A stretch of 64,000 nt of DNA from Rathayibacter iranicus NCPPB 2253 = VKM Ac-1602. GTDB lineage: Bacteria > Actinomycetota > Actinomycetes > Actinomycetales > Microbacteriaceae. Numbering within the stretch: position 1 is the stretch's first letter; each line of letters starts with the position of its first letter. Made by a program: the position numbers and the translations under genes. Positions 9,269-18,237 of the stretch are shown one piece after another. The notes beneath the pieces are model-generated. The model saw only the letters and a program-made list of their open reading frames with translations, had not been told where the DNA came from and ran no database searches. The stretch spans positions 33,433 to 97,432 of the forward strand of contig NZ_QGDV01000011.1 in assembly GCF_003149025.1 (NCBI RefSeq). Reading direction: 5' to 3'.

Positions 9269-9300
9269 GCCGACCCTCGAACCCGCCGACCCTCGAACCC
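9269..9300. repeat. 16-bp tandem duplication in operon spacer
   Basis: The unit GCCGACCCTCGAACCC occurs twice head to tail (9269-9284 and 9285-9300) between the two epimerase-like genes. It is probably a local slippage duplication that lengthens the spacer. Confidence 0.8.
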
Positions 9301-9328
9301 AGCCGCCCTTGAAACAAGGAGTATCACC

Positions 9329-10201
9329 ATGCCCACGAACCCTCTCGGAGTGCACGCGCTCGTCTTCGCCGGCGGCACCACCCCCGACGAAGTCACTGCC
9401 ACGATCGAGCAGACAAAGGCCGCCGGATTCGACCTGCTCGAGCTCTCGCTGCACGACGTCGCCAATCTCGACACCGACTCCGCCCGCGCCGCCCTCGAGG
9501 CCAACGACCTGGGCATCGTCTGCTCGCGCGGACTCGCTTTCTCGGCCGACGTCTCCAGCGACGACCCGGACGTGGTGGCCCGCGGCGCGACGCTGCTCGC
9601 CGACTCCCTCGAGACCACCCACGCGCTCGGCGGCACCCACTTCACCGGCGCCCTCTACAGTGCGCTCGGCAAGTACAGCGCACCCCTCTCGGCGGCGGGC
9701 CGCGCGAACGTGGTCTCGGTGTTGACCGACCTCGCCGCGGAGGCATCCGGCAAGGGCATGACCCTCGGCCTGGAGATCTGCAACCGCTACGAGACGAACG
9801 TCATCAACACCGCCGCCGACGCACTGCGACTCGCCGACGACATCGGCGCGGACAATGTGCTGATTCACCTCGACACGTACCACATGAACATCGAGGAGGA
9901 CGATTTCTTCCGCCCGGTGCTGCTCGTCGGGGATCGCCTCGGCTATGTCCACATCGGCGAGAACCATCGCGGCTACCTCGGCAGCGGCCACCTCGACTTC
10001 ACGAGCTTCTTCCACGCGCTGGCCGCCATTGACTACCGCGGACCGATCACCTTCGAGTCGTTCTCGTCGGCCGTCGTCTCGCCGACTCTCTCGAATGACC
10101 TCGCGGTGTGGCGAAACCTGTGGAATGACGGCCCGGCGCTCGCCCGCCACGCCCACGCGTTCCTGGTGAACGCGTTGGAGGGGACGCGTGGCGACGCCTG
10201 A
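9329..10201 (+). CDS. Sugar phosphate isomerase/epimerase family protein (ketose 3-epimerase-like), copy 2
   Basis: A 290-residue TIM-barrel enzyme with a strong AAGGAG site before the ATG. The active-site elements are clearer than in copy 1: GLEICNRYETN, HLDTYHMNIEEDDF, GYVHIGENHRGYLGSG and ITFESFS. These match the metal ligands and substrate-binding residues of D-tagatose/D-allulose 3-epimerases. Having two in one operon suggests either a heteromer or two epimerisation steps on a rare sugar. The stop is overlapped by the kinase gene. Confidence 0.87.
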   Translation: MPTNPLGVHALVFAGGTTPDEVTATIEQTKAAGFDLLELSLHDVANLDTDSARAALEANDLGIVCSRGLAFSADVSSDDPDVVARGATLLADSLETTHALGGTHFTGALYSALGKYSAPLSAAGRANVVSVLTDLAAEASGKGMTLGLEICNRYETNVINTAADALRLADDIGADNVLIHLDTYHMNIEEDDFFRPVLLVGDRLGYVHIGENHRGYLGSGHLDFTSFFHALAAIDYRGPITFESFSSAVVSPTLSNDLAVWRNLWNDGPALARHAHAFLVNALEGTRGDA

Positions 10202-10856
10202 GTTCGAGGCGCCCGGCGTTGACGAGCTGGCCCGGCGCGCGCTTGCGCTGACCGGCCCCGGACGCCGCGCGATCGTCGCCATTGCCGGGAGTCCGGGAGC
10301 GGGAAAGACCACGCTGGCCCGCGCAGTCGTCGCCCGCGCAAACGAGATCGCGGGGGAGGGGACGGCGGCCTTCGTCCCGATGGACGGCTTCCACCTCGCT
10401 AACGCCAGGCTCGACGAGCTCGGCCGTCACGACCGCAAGGGCGCTCTCGATACCTTCGACGGCTGGGGTTTCCTCGCCCTCGTGCGGAGGCTGCGCGCCG
10501 AGACCGACCACGTGGTCTACGCGCCCACCTTCGAGCGCACGGTCGACGAGGGAGTGGCGGGGGCGCTCGCCGTGCAGCCGGCCGCGTCGCTCGTGGTGCT
10601 GGAGGGCAACTACCTGCTGGTGGACGAGGGTCCCTGGGCGCTGTTGCGCGCCGAGTTCGACGAGGCATGGTTCTGCGCGACGCCCGAGGCCGAGCGCTTC
10701 GAGCGCCTGGTCGACCGGCACGTCTCGTTCGGGCGGGCCCCGGAGGCGGCGTCCGCTTGGGCATCCGAGGTTGACGGCGCTAATGCGCTGCTGATCGAGG
10801 CGACGCGTGAGCGTGCCGATCTGGTCGTGTCGGGGACGGCGGCGGGCGTGGTCTGA
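10188..10856 (+). CDS. P-loop sugar/nucleoside kinase (FrcK-like)
   Basis: A 222-residue kinase of the uridine kinase/phosphoribulokinase fold, with Walker A GSPGAGKT at 34-41 and the lid-like segment VPMDGFHLANARLDELGRHDRKGALDTFD (shown only as MDGFHL and RHDRKGALDTFD motifs in related proteins). FrcK of the rhizobial frcBCAK fructose operon is of this type and accompanies the same transporter family. It begins at GTG 10188, inside the previous gene. It probably phosphorylates the imported or epimerised ketose; this is inference from context. Confidence 0.8.
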   Translation: MATPEFEAPGVDELARRALALTGPGRRAIVAIAGSPGAGKTTLARAVVARANEIAGEGTAAFVPMDGFHLANARLDELGRHDRKGALDTFDGWGFLALVRRLRAETDHVVYAPTFERTVDEGVAGALAVQPAASLVVLEGNYLLVDEGPWALLRAEFDEAWFCATPEAERFERLVDRHVSFGRAPEAASAWASEVDGANALLIEATRERADLVVSGTAAGVV

Positions 10857-10857
10857 C

Positions 10858-10927
10858 GCACAACGTCGGCTGAGAGGCCGTCTCACCCCCGACGGTGGAC
10901 GAGGAGGCTTCTCAGCCGACGTTGTGC
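10858..10927. terminator. 22-bp near-perfect hairpin after the sugar operon
   Basis: Arms 10858-10879 and 10906-10927 pair over 22 positions with one mismatch, across a 26-nt spacer. The left arm starts right after the kinase stop. There is no T-tract. The position suits a terminator for the sugar operon; the arm length is unusually great for that job. Confidence 0.6.
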
Positions 10928-11077
10928 GGTGCGTCACGCCACCGAGCGCTGCGGCAGCCGACGGACGACCGGCTGGGGCGGGAACGGTAAGTTCGGCCGA
11001 AACACTGTCAACGAGGGCGTTCTCGCTTCTCTCCTACCGCCGACTGGCACGTTTCGGCCCTTGCAGTGGCGAGGTAG

Positions 11078-11088
11078 ACACCCGGTGT
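11078..11088. promoter_or_regulatory. Small dyad upstream of the PadR gene
   Basis: ACACC and GGTGT flank one base, 27 bases before the PadR start. PadR proteins usually autoregulate through short dyads near their promoter, so this is a candidate operator. It is weak evidence. Confidence 0.25.
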
Positions 11089-11114
11089 ATTCACCGCGCG
11101 TAGTGTTCCTGGCC

Positions 11115-11639
11115 ATGGACACCACCCTCACGATGCTCGGCCTTCTCGGCTCCGGGCCGACCCACGGCTACGACCTCAAGAGCAGCTATGACAAGCTGTT
11201 CGCCGCCGCTCGCCCGATCGCGTTCGGGCAGGTCTACTCCGCGCTCTCCCGCCTTGCCCGCGATAAGTACGTCGTCCTGGCCGGCGAGGAGGCGGGCCAG
11301 GGGCCGGACCGCAAGCGCTACGAGATCACCCCGCTGGGACGCGACCGCCTCCGGACCTGGCTTTTCACGCCGGATGCTCCCGCACCCGGTCTGCAAAGCA
11401 ATCTCTACGCCAAGGCCGTGATCGGACTGGTCCTCGGCGACGACGCCGAGCGTCTGCTCGACCTCCAGAAGATCGAGCACCTCGACCGCATGCGGGAGAT
11501 CACGCGGAGAAAGCGCGACGCCGACCTGGTCACTGTGCTGCTCTGCGACCACGCTCTTCTCCACATCGACGCAGATCTCCGCTTCATCGATCTGACCGTC
11601 GCGCGGCTCAGCGAGCTCCGCCGGGAGGTCCTCGCGTGA
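11115..11639 (+). CDS. PadR-family transcriptional regulator
   Basis: A 174-residue regulator with the PadR winged helix at the start: ATG-LTMLGLLGSGPTHGYDLKSSYDKLF, then GQVYSALSRLARDKYV and the wing with RKRYEITPLGRDRL. The C-terminal helices (residues about 95-174) are for dimerisation. PadR proteins repress drug and peptide exporters and are released by the exported compound. The stop overlaps the GTG of the adjacent ABC ATPase gene (GTGA), so it heads the exporter operon and probably controls it. Confidence 0.9.
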   Translation: MDTTLTMLGLLGSGPTHGYDLKSSYDKLFAAARPIAFGQVYSALSRLARDKYVVLAGEEAGQGPDRKRYEITPLGRDRLRTWLFTPDAPAPGLQSNLYAKAVIGLVLGDDAERLLDLQKIEHLDRMREITRRKRDADLVTVLLCDHALLHIDADLRFIDLTVARLSELRREVLA

Positions 11640-12355
11640 GCGAGCCGATGGTCGTCCTCGGCTCCCACCGATCGCCGGTGCTCGCCGCCAGCGGACTCCG
11701 GCTCTCGTTCGGCCTCTCCAAGGCGGTCCGCGGCATCGACGTTGAGATCGAACGTGGCGAGTGCGTCGCCGTCATGGGCCCGTCGGGTTCCGGAAAATCG
11801 ACTCTTCTCCATTTGCTCGCCGGCGTGCTCGTTCCGGACGAGGGCGAGGTTCGCTTCGGTGACCTCGTCGTCTCCGACCTCTCCGAGGCCGATCGGGCGC
11901 GGCTGCGGCTGCGCGAGTTCGGTTTCGTCTTCCAGTTCGGTCAGCTCATCCCCGAACTCTCCGCACTGGACAACGTCAGCATCCCCCTTCTCCTCAGCGG
12001 TATGCCTCGTCGGCGGGCGATGACACAGGCGCGAGCTCAGCTCGACCAGCTGCGCGTGGCCGACCACGCACACAAGCTGCCCACCGAGCTCTCCGGTGGG
12101 CAGGCTCAGTGCGTCGCCATCGCTAGGGCTCTGGTGACGGCACCCGCCGTCCTGTTCGCGGATGAGCCGACGGGCGCCCTCGATTCGCTCGTCGCCGAGT
12201 CGGTGATGGAGACGCTCACAGACGTCGCCCGCGTCAACCGGACGACGCTCGTGATCATCACGCACGATGCCCGCACCGCCTCCTACACCGACCGCGAGAT
12301 ATTCGTGCGCGACGGCCGGGTCACGACCGGCGACGCCCGACGACAGGACCGATGA
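11636..12355 (+). CDS. ABC transporter ATP-binding protein (MacB/LolD type)
   Basis: A 239-residue ATPase with Walker [10 protein letters not shown], the Q-loop FVFQFGQLIPELSALDNV typical of LolD/FtsE-like proteins, signature LSGGQAQ and Walker [14 protein letters not shown]. It starts at GTG 11636 and ends in a four-base overlap with the FtsX-type permease gene. It should power that permease in mechanotransmission or export of lipids or peptides. Confidence 0.93.
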   Translation: MSEPMVVLGSHRSPVLAASGLRLSFGLSKAVRGIDVEIERGECVAVMGPSGSGKSTLLHLLAGVLVPDEGEVRFGDLVVSDLSEADRARLRLREFGFVFQFGQLIPELSALDNVSIPLLLSGMPRRRAMTQARAQLDQLRVADHAHKLPTELSGGQAQCVAIARALVTAPAVLFADEPTGALDSLVAESVMETLTDVARVNRTTLVIITHDARTASYTDREIFVRDGRVTTGDARRQDR

Positions 12356-14529
12356 TGACGAACGACTTCGAGCTTCTGCGTACTCTTTCAGCCGGTGATC
12401 GTGCTAATCGTCGACGCCTCGTCGCAGTTGTGGCCTGCGCAGCCCTCGGCCTCGTCCTGGTGATGCTGCTGTGGAGCGCGGCCGACGCTCTGCACGAGCG
12501 GACGACCCGCAGCGCATGGCTCGATGTCGGCAACGACGCCGAAGTCGTTTCGGGACTGCAAGTGCCGCTGAGAGACGGGGCTCACGTAGCGGACTCCATC
12601 TCCGCGATCTCGAGCATCGATTACGTGCGTGGCCTGCCTATCCTCGAGCTCGACGTCGCGGTGACCGGCTCTCCTGCTCTCCGCCTACCGGGCGGACTTC
12701 CCCTGCCCGAGCCTGGCGAGTACGTCGCGTCGCCCGCGCTCCAGCGGCTCATTGCTGCCCTGCCAGCGAATGAGCTCGGTGATCGCTACGGCACTCCCGT
12801 CGGCGTTCTGCCGACCGGTGTGCTCGAGGGCGATGAGACCCTGGCGATCGTGCGAGGAAAGACCAATGCCGCCGTGCAGGCCGCTGGTGGGTACTCCGTG
12901 GCGGGGTGGTCCTCGGACTCGTTCGCGTCGGCCGCTTATGACGGGATCGCTGTGGCTGGATCATTCGCCCTGCTGCTGCCGGTGCTGATGCTCCTCGCCT
13001 CGATCACTGATCTGGGCGGGGCGCAACGCGCCGAACGTCTGGCGACCCTCCGTCTTCTCGGAGCGACTCCCTGGCGGGTCGCCCGTTTGGCTGCGCTCGA
13101 GGTCGCACTCCTCGCTCTCGTCGGAGGCATGGCGGGGGCTGCTGCCTTCAGCGTGCTCTCGTCGGTCCTGCGCCTGTCTATGCCCGCCGACCGTGTCGTC
13201 GTTGCGGGCCTGGTACCGGGCTTCGATGTCCGCGCACTGCTGGTGGTGGGGGCTGTCGTCATCGGGTCCGCGCTCGTTGCCGGCGCCCGAGCTCTGGCCG
13301 GGAGGATAGGCCCCCTCGGTCAGCAACGCCCTCTGATCGAGCGGCGCCCGTCGCTCCTGCGTCTCGTGCCCCTCGCCGTCGGCTTATTCGGCCTGATCCT
13401 GATCGTCCTCCGCCACCCCGCCGTCACCGACGCCTCCGCGGACACCCGCTCGCAGGAGACGGCGGCACTCGCGATCTGCGTGCTGCTTGTCGCCTCAGGG
13501 CTCCTCTCGGCCGGTCCGATTTTGCTGCACGCCGGCGCACGGATCGCAGTCCCGGTCGCCCGCGGCGCAGCTGCCACGCTCGCGCTGAATCGGCTGGTGC
13601 GCAACCCGCGGAAGGCGTTCCGCGGGGTCGGCGGCGTGGCGGCAGCGGTGTTCGTCTCCGCCCTCGTCTCGGGAGGGATGAGCGTCGCGGTCGATCCGCC
13701 GACGAGCAGCACGACGACCACGATGGTCTCTGCATTCCTGGACGCGGATGACTCCTCAAACGGGGCTCTCGACACGGACAAGGTGGACCGCTGGCGCAGC
13801 ATCCCGGGACTGACGGGGGTAGCGCTGGGAGTGAGGAGCGACGAGGACAGCCTCCGATTCGTCGTGCGAGGTGAGGACGCAGCCGCTCTGGGTCTGGTGC
13901 CGGCTGAAGGCTCGCTCTCGGTCGATCTCGGCGGTCTGTACGGCCAGTCCTTCGCAGCGACTCCCGTTCCGGACATTGTGCGCGGCCGTCCTGGCGTTGT
14001 CGTCATCGGGACGGACGGTTCGGCAGAGGCGACCGACCGGGCTCGCACGCTCCTGCTCTCCTCCGGCCTGCCCGTCCGTCTCGTCCTCCACACGCCCGCT
14101 GAACGGGCGAACCAGCCCTCCCTGCTCCAGGACCAGCGATTCAAGGACTTGGCGGTCCCGGCGCTCCTCTTCCTCTCCGTTACAGCAGGCCTGACGCTCG
14201 CGACGAACACCGTCGCGCAGCTGCTCGATCGCCGCCGTCTCCTCGCGTTGCTGCGGCTGACGGGAATGCCGCTCAGTGCGCTGCGGCGGGTGCTTGCGCT
14301 TGAGACCGCCCTGCCTTTCGTCCTCGCTGTCGCCGCAGCCGCGATCGCGGGTGCCGTGTGCGCGGAGGTCGTCGTCCAGGCCGTCAGTGCAGGAAGGCAC
14401 ATCGACGGTCCAGGCGTGGCCTTGGTCGCCGTGATTGTCGCCGTCGCGGCGCTCCTGCTGCTCTCGCTCGCCGTCACCTTCCGCGCCGCCCGTACCGCGA
14501 CGCTGCCGAGTTCCATCCGCTTCGAGTAG
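12352..14529 (+). CDS. Large FtsX-family ABC permease
   Basis: A 725-residue membrane protein. A first membrane helix lies near residues 25-45 (LVAVVACAALGLVLVMLLW). FtsX-type bundles lie at about 200-310 and 600-720, with two more helices in the middle. The extracytoplasmic stretch at about 440-580 has no hydrophobic segments and could hold substrate. Long permeases of this layout pair with one ATPase in antimicrobial-peptide export or sensing systems. It directly follows its ATPase. Confidence 0.88.
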   Translation: MMTNDFELLRTLSAGDRANRRRLVAVVACAALGLVLVMLLWSAADALHERTTRSAWLDVGNDAEVVSGLQVPLRDGAHVADSISAISSIDYVRGLPILELDVAVTGSPALRLPGGLPLPEPGEYVASPALQRLIAALPANELGDRYGTPVGVLPTGVLEGDETLAIVRGKTNAAVQAAGGYSVAGWSSDSFASAAYDGIAVAGSFALLLPVLMLLASITDLGGAQRAERLATLRLLGATPWRVARLAALEVALLALVGGMAGAAAFSVLSSVLRLSMPADRVVVAGLVPGFDVRALLVVGAVVIGSALVAGARALAGRIGPLGQQRPLIERRPSLLRLVPLAVGLFGLILIVLRHPAVTDASADTRSQETAALAICVLLVASGLLSAGPILLHAGARIAVPVARGAAATLALNRLVRNPRKAFRGVGGVAAAVFVSALVSGGMSVAVDPPTSSTTTTMVSAFLDADDSSNGALDTDKVDRWRSIPGLTGVALGVRSDEDSLRFVVRGEDAAALGLVPAEGSLSVDLGGLYGQSFAATPVPDIVRGRPGVVVIGTDGSAEATDRARTLLLSSGLPVRLVLHTPAERANQPSLLQDQRFKDLAVPALLFLSVTAGLTLATNTVAQLLDRRRLLALLRLTGMPLSALRRVLALETALPFVLAVAAAAIAGAVCAEVVVQAVSAGRHIDGPGVALVAVIVAVAALLLLSLAVTFRAARTATLPSSIRFE

Positions 14530-14553
14530 CGCACAAGCGCTCTTTCTGATCTG

Positions 14554-14569
14554 CCGACGGACTCGTCGG
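14554..14569. repeat. Short hairpin between permease and lipoprotein genes
   Basis: CCGACG and CGTCGG flank GACT, making a 6-bp stem in the 96-base gap. It has no T-tract. It could tune expression of the downstream part of the operon. Confidence 0.35.
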
Positions 14570-14625
14570 TGCCTTCAACGCGCCTCAATGCTGGCGCAAC
14601 AACGATCGACAGATAAGGAACAATC

Positions 14626-15132
14626 ATGACCTCCTCGCCTTTCACCCTTTCCGGCCGGGCTGCCTCGCTCCTGGGGAGCGTGCTGATCGCCACGACCCTG
14701 CTTACCGGCTGCAGCTCATCGGGGCAGCAGCTGGAGTCCTCATCCGATTCGACTGGCGGATCGTCCTCGACGATGACCAAGGAGCGTGCCCTGTCGCTCC
14801 GAGGTGATTCCGAGCGGAAGGACGCCGAGTGGAGTGAGAAGTTCACCGCCTGCCTGGCACGAAACGGCGTCGCGGACACCGGGCCGGCGAAGAACAGCGA
14901 TCCTCGTGCCGCCACAGTGTCGAAGGATTGCCAAAGCGAAGTGGGAGACCCCGAGCCCCTCACTCCGGAGGAGCAGGCGGCCGTCCGCATGCTCACCCAG
15001 CTCACGTTCGAATGCCTCCGCAAGAACGGCGCGAACATTCCGGATCTGACCCCCTCCGGCGACTGGAACGACTTCCCCGTCGACTTCGACTGGAAGCAGT
15101 TCGAGGTCTGCGCCGACGGCGGCGACCAGTGA
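14626..15132 (+). CDS. Small exported lipoprotein of the exporter operon
   Basis: A 168-residue protein with a signal peptide ending in the lipobox LLTGC (Cys at about residue 29). The mature part begins with a Ser-rich linker, followed by two similar Cys-containing segments (EKFTACLARNGVADTG and LTFECLRKNGANIPDL) that look like an internal repeat. Two more Cys residues follow. It has no enzyme motif. Small lipoproteins with such Cys and Asn-Gly segments occur next to adaptor proteins in actinobacterial ABC operons. It probably sits on the outer face of the membrane with the adaptor. Good AAGGAA site before the ATG. Confidence 0.8.
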   Translation: MTSSPFTLSGRAASLLGSVLIATTLLTGCSSSGQQLESSSDSTGGSSSTMTKERALSLRGDSERKDAEWSEKFTACLARNGVADTGPAKNSDPRAATVSKDCQSEVGDPEPLTPEEQAAVRMLTQLTFECLRKNGANIPDLTPSGDWNDFPVDFDWKQFEVCADGGDQ

Positions 15133-16214
15133 CCGCCTCACGGAGACGAGTCGCGGTCATCGCCGCCGCTCTCATGCTGACGGCAGCCGGTTCACTCGCC
15201 GTGTGGACCGTTGCGAGCAGCGCTCGTCCTGACTCCGCTCCCGCTCCCGTGCCGCCTGCATATGTCGCGCAGGTCAGGTCGACCACCCTCGCGACGACTC
15301 AGCGTCTGACCGGAGACCTCCGACATCCCGCCCTTGCGACTCTGACGGCGCGTTCGGCGGGAACGCTGACTGCGGTGCCCGCCGCTACGTCCGAGCCCGC
15401 GCCGGGGGACGTGCTCTTCCGCGTCGATACGAGCCCGGTGGTTCTGCTCGGGGGATCGTTCCCCGTTTGGCGCGATCTCTCGCAGGGAGCGAAGGGGGAG
15501 GACGTGCTCCAGCTCGAGCGCAATCTCGCTGATCTCGGCTACTTCTCCCGTGTCCCGGATGAGGAGTTCCTCGAGCCCACGACGGAGGCCGTGAAGAAGT
15601 GGCAGAAGGCGATTGGCGTCTCCGAGACCGGCGTCGTGTCTCAGTCCTCGATCGTGTTCGTCCCGGAGCCGGCGCGCGTCGGGTCGACGTCGACCGCTCT
15701 GGGTGCCGTCGTCGATGCCAGCACGGTAGTCGCCGCCCTCACCACTCGGATGCCCTCCGTGGCAGTGAAGGTGCCGCTCGCGAAGCAGGCGCTCGCGACC
15801 GTCGGTTCTTCGGTCACCGTGACCCTCATGGACGGTAGGACGACCTCGGGTTCTATCAGCTCCGTCGGACAGCCGGTGGCCGAGGCAGGCAAGCAGTCCG
15901 ACTCCGGTGGCCAGAGCGTCCCTGACCGCTTCGTCCCCATCGAGATCGCCCTGACCGATCTTGCACAGCTCGGTGCCGTCCAGGAGGGGCCGGTCGCCGT
16001 GGATCTCGTCGGCGAGCGGCACGAGAACGTTCTCGCGGTTCCCGTGGATGCGCTGTTGGCTCAACCCGGCGGCGGTTTCGCCGTCGAGGTCGTGACCGAT
16101 GGGGCGACACGCAGCACTGTGCCCGTCACGACAGGACTGTACGAGGACGCTCTCGTCGAGGTTTCAGGTGAAGGCTTGGCCGAGGGTACGACGGTGGTGT
16201 CGGCGCAGCCATGA
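15129..16214 (+). CDS. Peptidoglycan-binding / HlyD-like adaptor protein
   Basis: A 361-residue exported adaptor starting at GTG 15129, overlapping the lipoprotein stop. An N-terminal membrane anchor (VAVIAAALMLTAAGSLAVW) is followed by a barrel-sandwich region. A peptidoglycan-binding domain 1 lies at about 120-175 (GEDVLQLERNLADLGYF, then TTEAVKKWQKAIGVSETGVV). The remaining HlyD-type part includes GSSVTVTLMDGRTTSGSISSVG and VLAVPVDALLAQPGGGFAVEV. Such adaptors connect MacB-type permeases to the cell wall in Gram-positives. Confidence 0.88.
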   Translation: MTASRRRVAVIAAALMLTAAGSLAVWTVASSARPDSAPAPVPPAYVAQVRSTTLATTQRLTGDLRHPALATLTARSAGTLTAVPAATSEPAPGDVLFRVDTSPVVLLGGSFPVWRDLSQGAKGEDVLQLERNLADLGYFSRVPDEEFLEPTTEAVKKWQKAIGVSETGVVSQSSIVFVPEPARVGSTSTALGAVVDASTVVAALTTRMPSVAVKVPLAKQALATVGSSVTVTLMDGRTTSGSISSVGQPVAEAGKQSDSGGQSVPDRFVPIEIALTDLAQLGAVQEGPVAVDLVGERHENVLAVPVDALLAQPGGGFAVEVVTDGATRSTVPVTTGLYEDALVEVSGEGLAEGTTVVSAQP

Positions 16215-16912
16215 GCAGCACACTGATCGAACTCGACGACATCGTCCGTGATCACGGCGCACCGCCGGTACGCGCGGTCGACCACATCTCACTCCGGATC
16301 GATCGAGGCGAGCTGATGGCGATCGTCGGCCCTAGCGGGTCGGGGAAGTCGAGCCTGCTCAACATCATGGGCCTGCTCGACCGGCCGACCTCTGGCAGCG
16401 TCCGTATCGAGGGAGTCGACATCGCCACACTGTCCGAGCGGCAGCTTTCCGGGCTCCGGGCCTCGACACTCGGCTTCGTCTTCCAGCAGTTCCACCTCGA
16501 TGAGACCCTGACCGCCCTGGACAACGTCGCGAACGGAGCTCTCTACTCCGGTGTTCCGCGGCGCATCAGGAGGAGAGACGCAGACGCTGCGCTCGGACGT
16601 GTCGGGCTCGGGCATCGGCTCGATCATCGACCGCACCAGCTCTCCGGAGGGGAGAAGCAGCGCGTAGCCATCGCGCGTGCACTCGTCTCGCAGGCGCCGC
16701 TTCTTCTTGCCGATGAGCCGACGGGGGCCTTGGACTCCGTCTCCGGAGCCGGAGTCGTCGCTCTGCTCCGCGAGGTCAACGAGCGGGGTACGAGCGTTGT
16801 CGTGATCACCCACGATCATGCGCTCGCCGACAGTCTGCCGCGGGTCGTCGCCCTCCGAGACGGGCGGATTGACACCTGTGGAGCGACACCTGCCGAGGAG
16901 GTTCTGCCGTGA
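16211..16912 (+). CDS. ABC transporter ATP-binding protein (MacB type)
   Basis: A 233-residue ATPase with Walker [28 protein letters not shown], signature LSGGEKQ and Walker [14 protein letters not shown], then [11 protein letters not shown]. It begins in a four-base overlap with the adaptor gene and ends in one with the permease gene. It is the second ATPase of the operon and belongs to a different subgroup from the one at 11636, so it should serve the downstream permease. Confidence 0.94.
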   Translation: MSSTLIELDDIVRDHGAPPVRAVDHISLRIDRGELMAIVGPSGSGKSSLLNIMGLLDRPTSGSVRIEGVDIATLSERQLSGLRASTLGFVFQQFHLDETLTALDNVANGALYSGVPRRIRRRDADAALGRVGLGHRLDHRPHQLSGGEKQRVAIARALVSQAPLLLADEPTGALDSVSGAGVVALLREVNERGTSVVVITHDHALADSLPRVVALRDGRIDTCGATPAEEVLP

Positions 16913-18090
16913 ACCGCTCCCGACTCCTTCCTGTCGACCTTTTGCGCGCGGGCGCTTCTGGTCTGCGCTTCCGCCCCCTCCGAGCCGCTCTCTCCGCGCT
17001 CGGCATAGCGGTGGGAATCGCCGCGATGGTCGCCGTCGTCGGCATCTCCTCGACCAGCCAGGCCAAGCTCGGTCAGCAGCTCGATCTCCTCGGCACGAAC
17101 CTCCTCACCGCGGGGGCTGCGGCGACCCCGGGAGCAGAGGTGGCACCTCTTGCGCCTAATGCCGTCGAAAGAGTCCTGAGGATCGAGGGAACGGAGGCAG
17201 CTTCGGCGACGTCATACCTCTCCACGACGAACGTCTACCGCAACTCCTTCGTCGATCCGGGACGCACTCGTGGCCTGATGGTGAGTGTCGCCGATCACCG
17301 GCTGCTCGAGGTGACGAAGAGCCGCCTCGCCGTCGGCCGATGGTTCGATACAGCCACCGAGGCCGTCCCCAGCGTGGTGCTGGGGTCGCAGGCCGCCCGA
17401 GTCCTCGGGATCGAGAAGGTCGGAACGGTTGTGTGGCTCGGGGGACACGACTTCACTGTGATCGGCCTCCTCGCTCCATCGCCGCTCGCCCCGGAACTCG
17501 ATCTGAACGCCCTGGTACCGTCCTCTGTCGCGACCTCCGATCTGCACTGGGACGGCCGTCCGACGACGGTCTACGAACGCTCGGCCGACTCCGCCGTCGA
17601 GAGGATTCAGACGCTGATCGCTGCAAGCATCGATCCGCAGCATCCCCGCCACGTCGGCGTCACGCGTCCGTCGGACGCGTTGCACGCTCGCGCCGCGGTT
17701 GACGCTTCTTTCACCGGGCTGCTCCTCGGCGTCGGCTCAGTGGCACTGCTCGTCGGCGGGATCGGCGTCGCCAACACCATGGTGATCTCGGTTCTCGAGC
17801 GTCGGCGCGAAATCGGCCTGCGTCGGGCCCTGGGCGCCACCCGCGGTCACATCCGCGTGCAGTTCCTGATGGAGGCCTTCCTTCTCTCGCTCCTCGGCGG
17901 AGTCGGTGGTGTCGGGATCGGCGCGGGTGCCGTCGCCGTCTTCGCGACAACGAACGCGGCGCCTTTCACGGTCCCGATGGGGATCGTGCTCGCGGGCGTC
18001 GGATCGACTCTTGCGATCGGACTGCTGGCCGGGCTGTATCCGGCGGTGTCCGCGGCCCGCACACCGCCGGCGGTCGCGCTGACGACGTGA
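16909..18090 (+). CDS. MacB-type ABC permease
   Basis: A 393-residue permease with the MacB layout. One N-terminal helix (LSALGIAVGIAAMVAVVGI) is followed by a large extracytoplasmic domain at about 60-260. Three C-terminal helices come next, with the FtsX signature ANTMVISVLERRREIGLRRALGATRGHI (motif cores ERRREIGLRRALGA). Together with the ATPase and the adaptor at 15129 it makes a complete MacAB-like exporter. It is the last gene of the tightly overlapping series. Confidence 0.93.
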   Translation: MNRSRLLPVDLLRAGASGLRFRPLRAALSALGIAVGIAAMVAVVGISSTSQAKLGQQLDLLGTNLLTAGAAATPGAEVAPLAPNAVERVLRIEGTEAASATSYLSTTNVYRNSFVDPGRTRGLMVSVADHRLLEVTKSRLAVGRWFDTATEAVPSVVLGSQAARVLGIEKVGTVVWLGGHDFTVIGLLAPSPLAPELDLNALVPSSVATSDLHWDGRPTTVYERSADSAVERIQTLIAASIDPQHPRHVGVTRPSDALHARAAVDASFTGLLLGVGSVALLVGGIGVANTMVISVLERRREIGLRRALGATRGHIRVQFLMEAFLLSLLGGVGGVGIGAGAVAVFATTNAAPFTVPMGIVLAGVGSTLAIGLLAGLYPAVSAARTPPAVALTT

Positions 18091-18237
18091 CGGAGGTGCC
18101 CTGCGGAGAGACGGGTGGCGTGGAGGGCGGGTAAGGCTCTGGACAAGGACCGTCGAAAACAATAGATTTGCCTGTCGCAAGGCGAATAATCGTCGGAAGT
18201 TTTTTCTCAGCCCCGTGAGTGGGGTGCTCAGTGAAAA

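Noticed and set aside
10858..10927. Attachment site or phage integration mark
   Set aside because: The long palindrome has no integrase gene, tRNA gene or flanking direct repeat nearby.
13320..15038. Open frame of 572 residues on the minus strand across the FtsX permease and lipoprotein genes
   Set aside because: It is antisense to two well supported proteins with clear family motifs. Its translation is rich in Arg, Ser and Ala without any recognisable domain, as expected of a shadow frame in GC-rich DNA.
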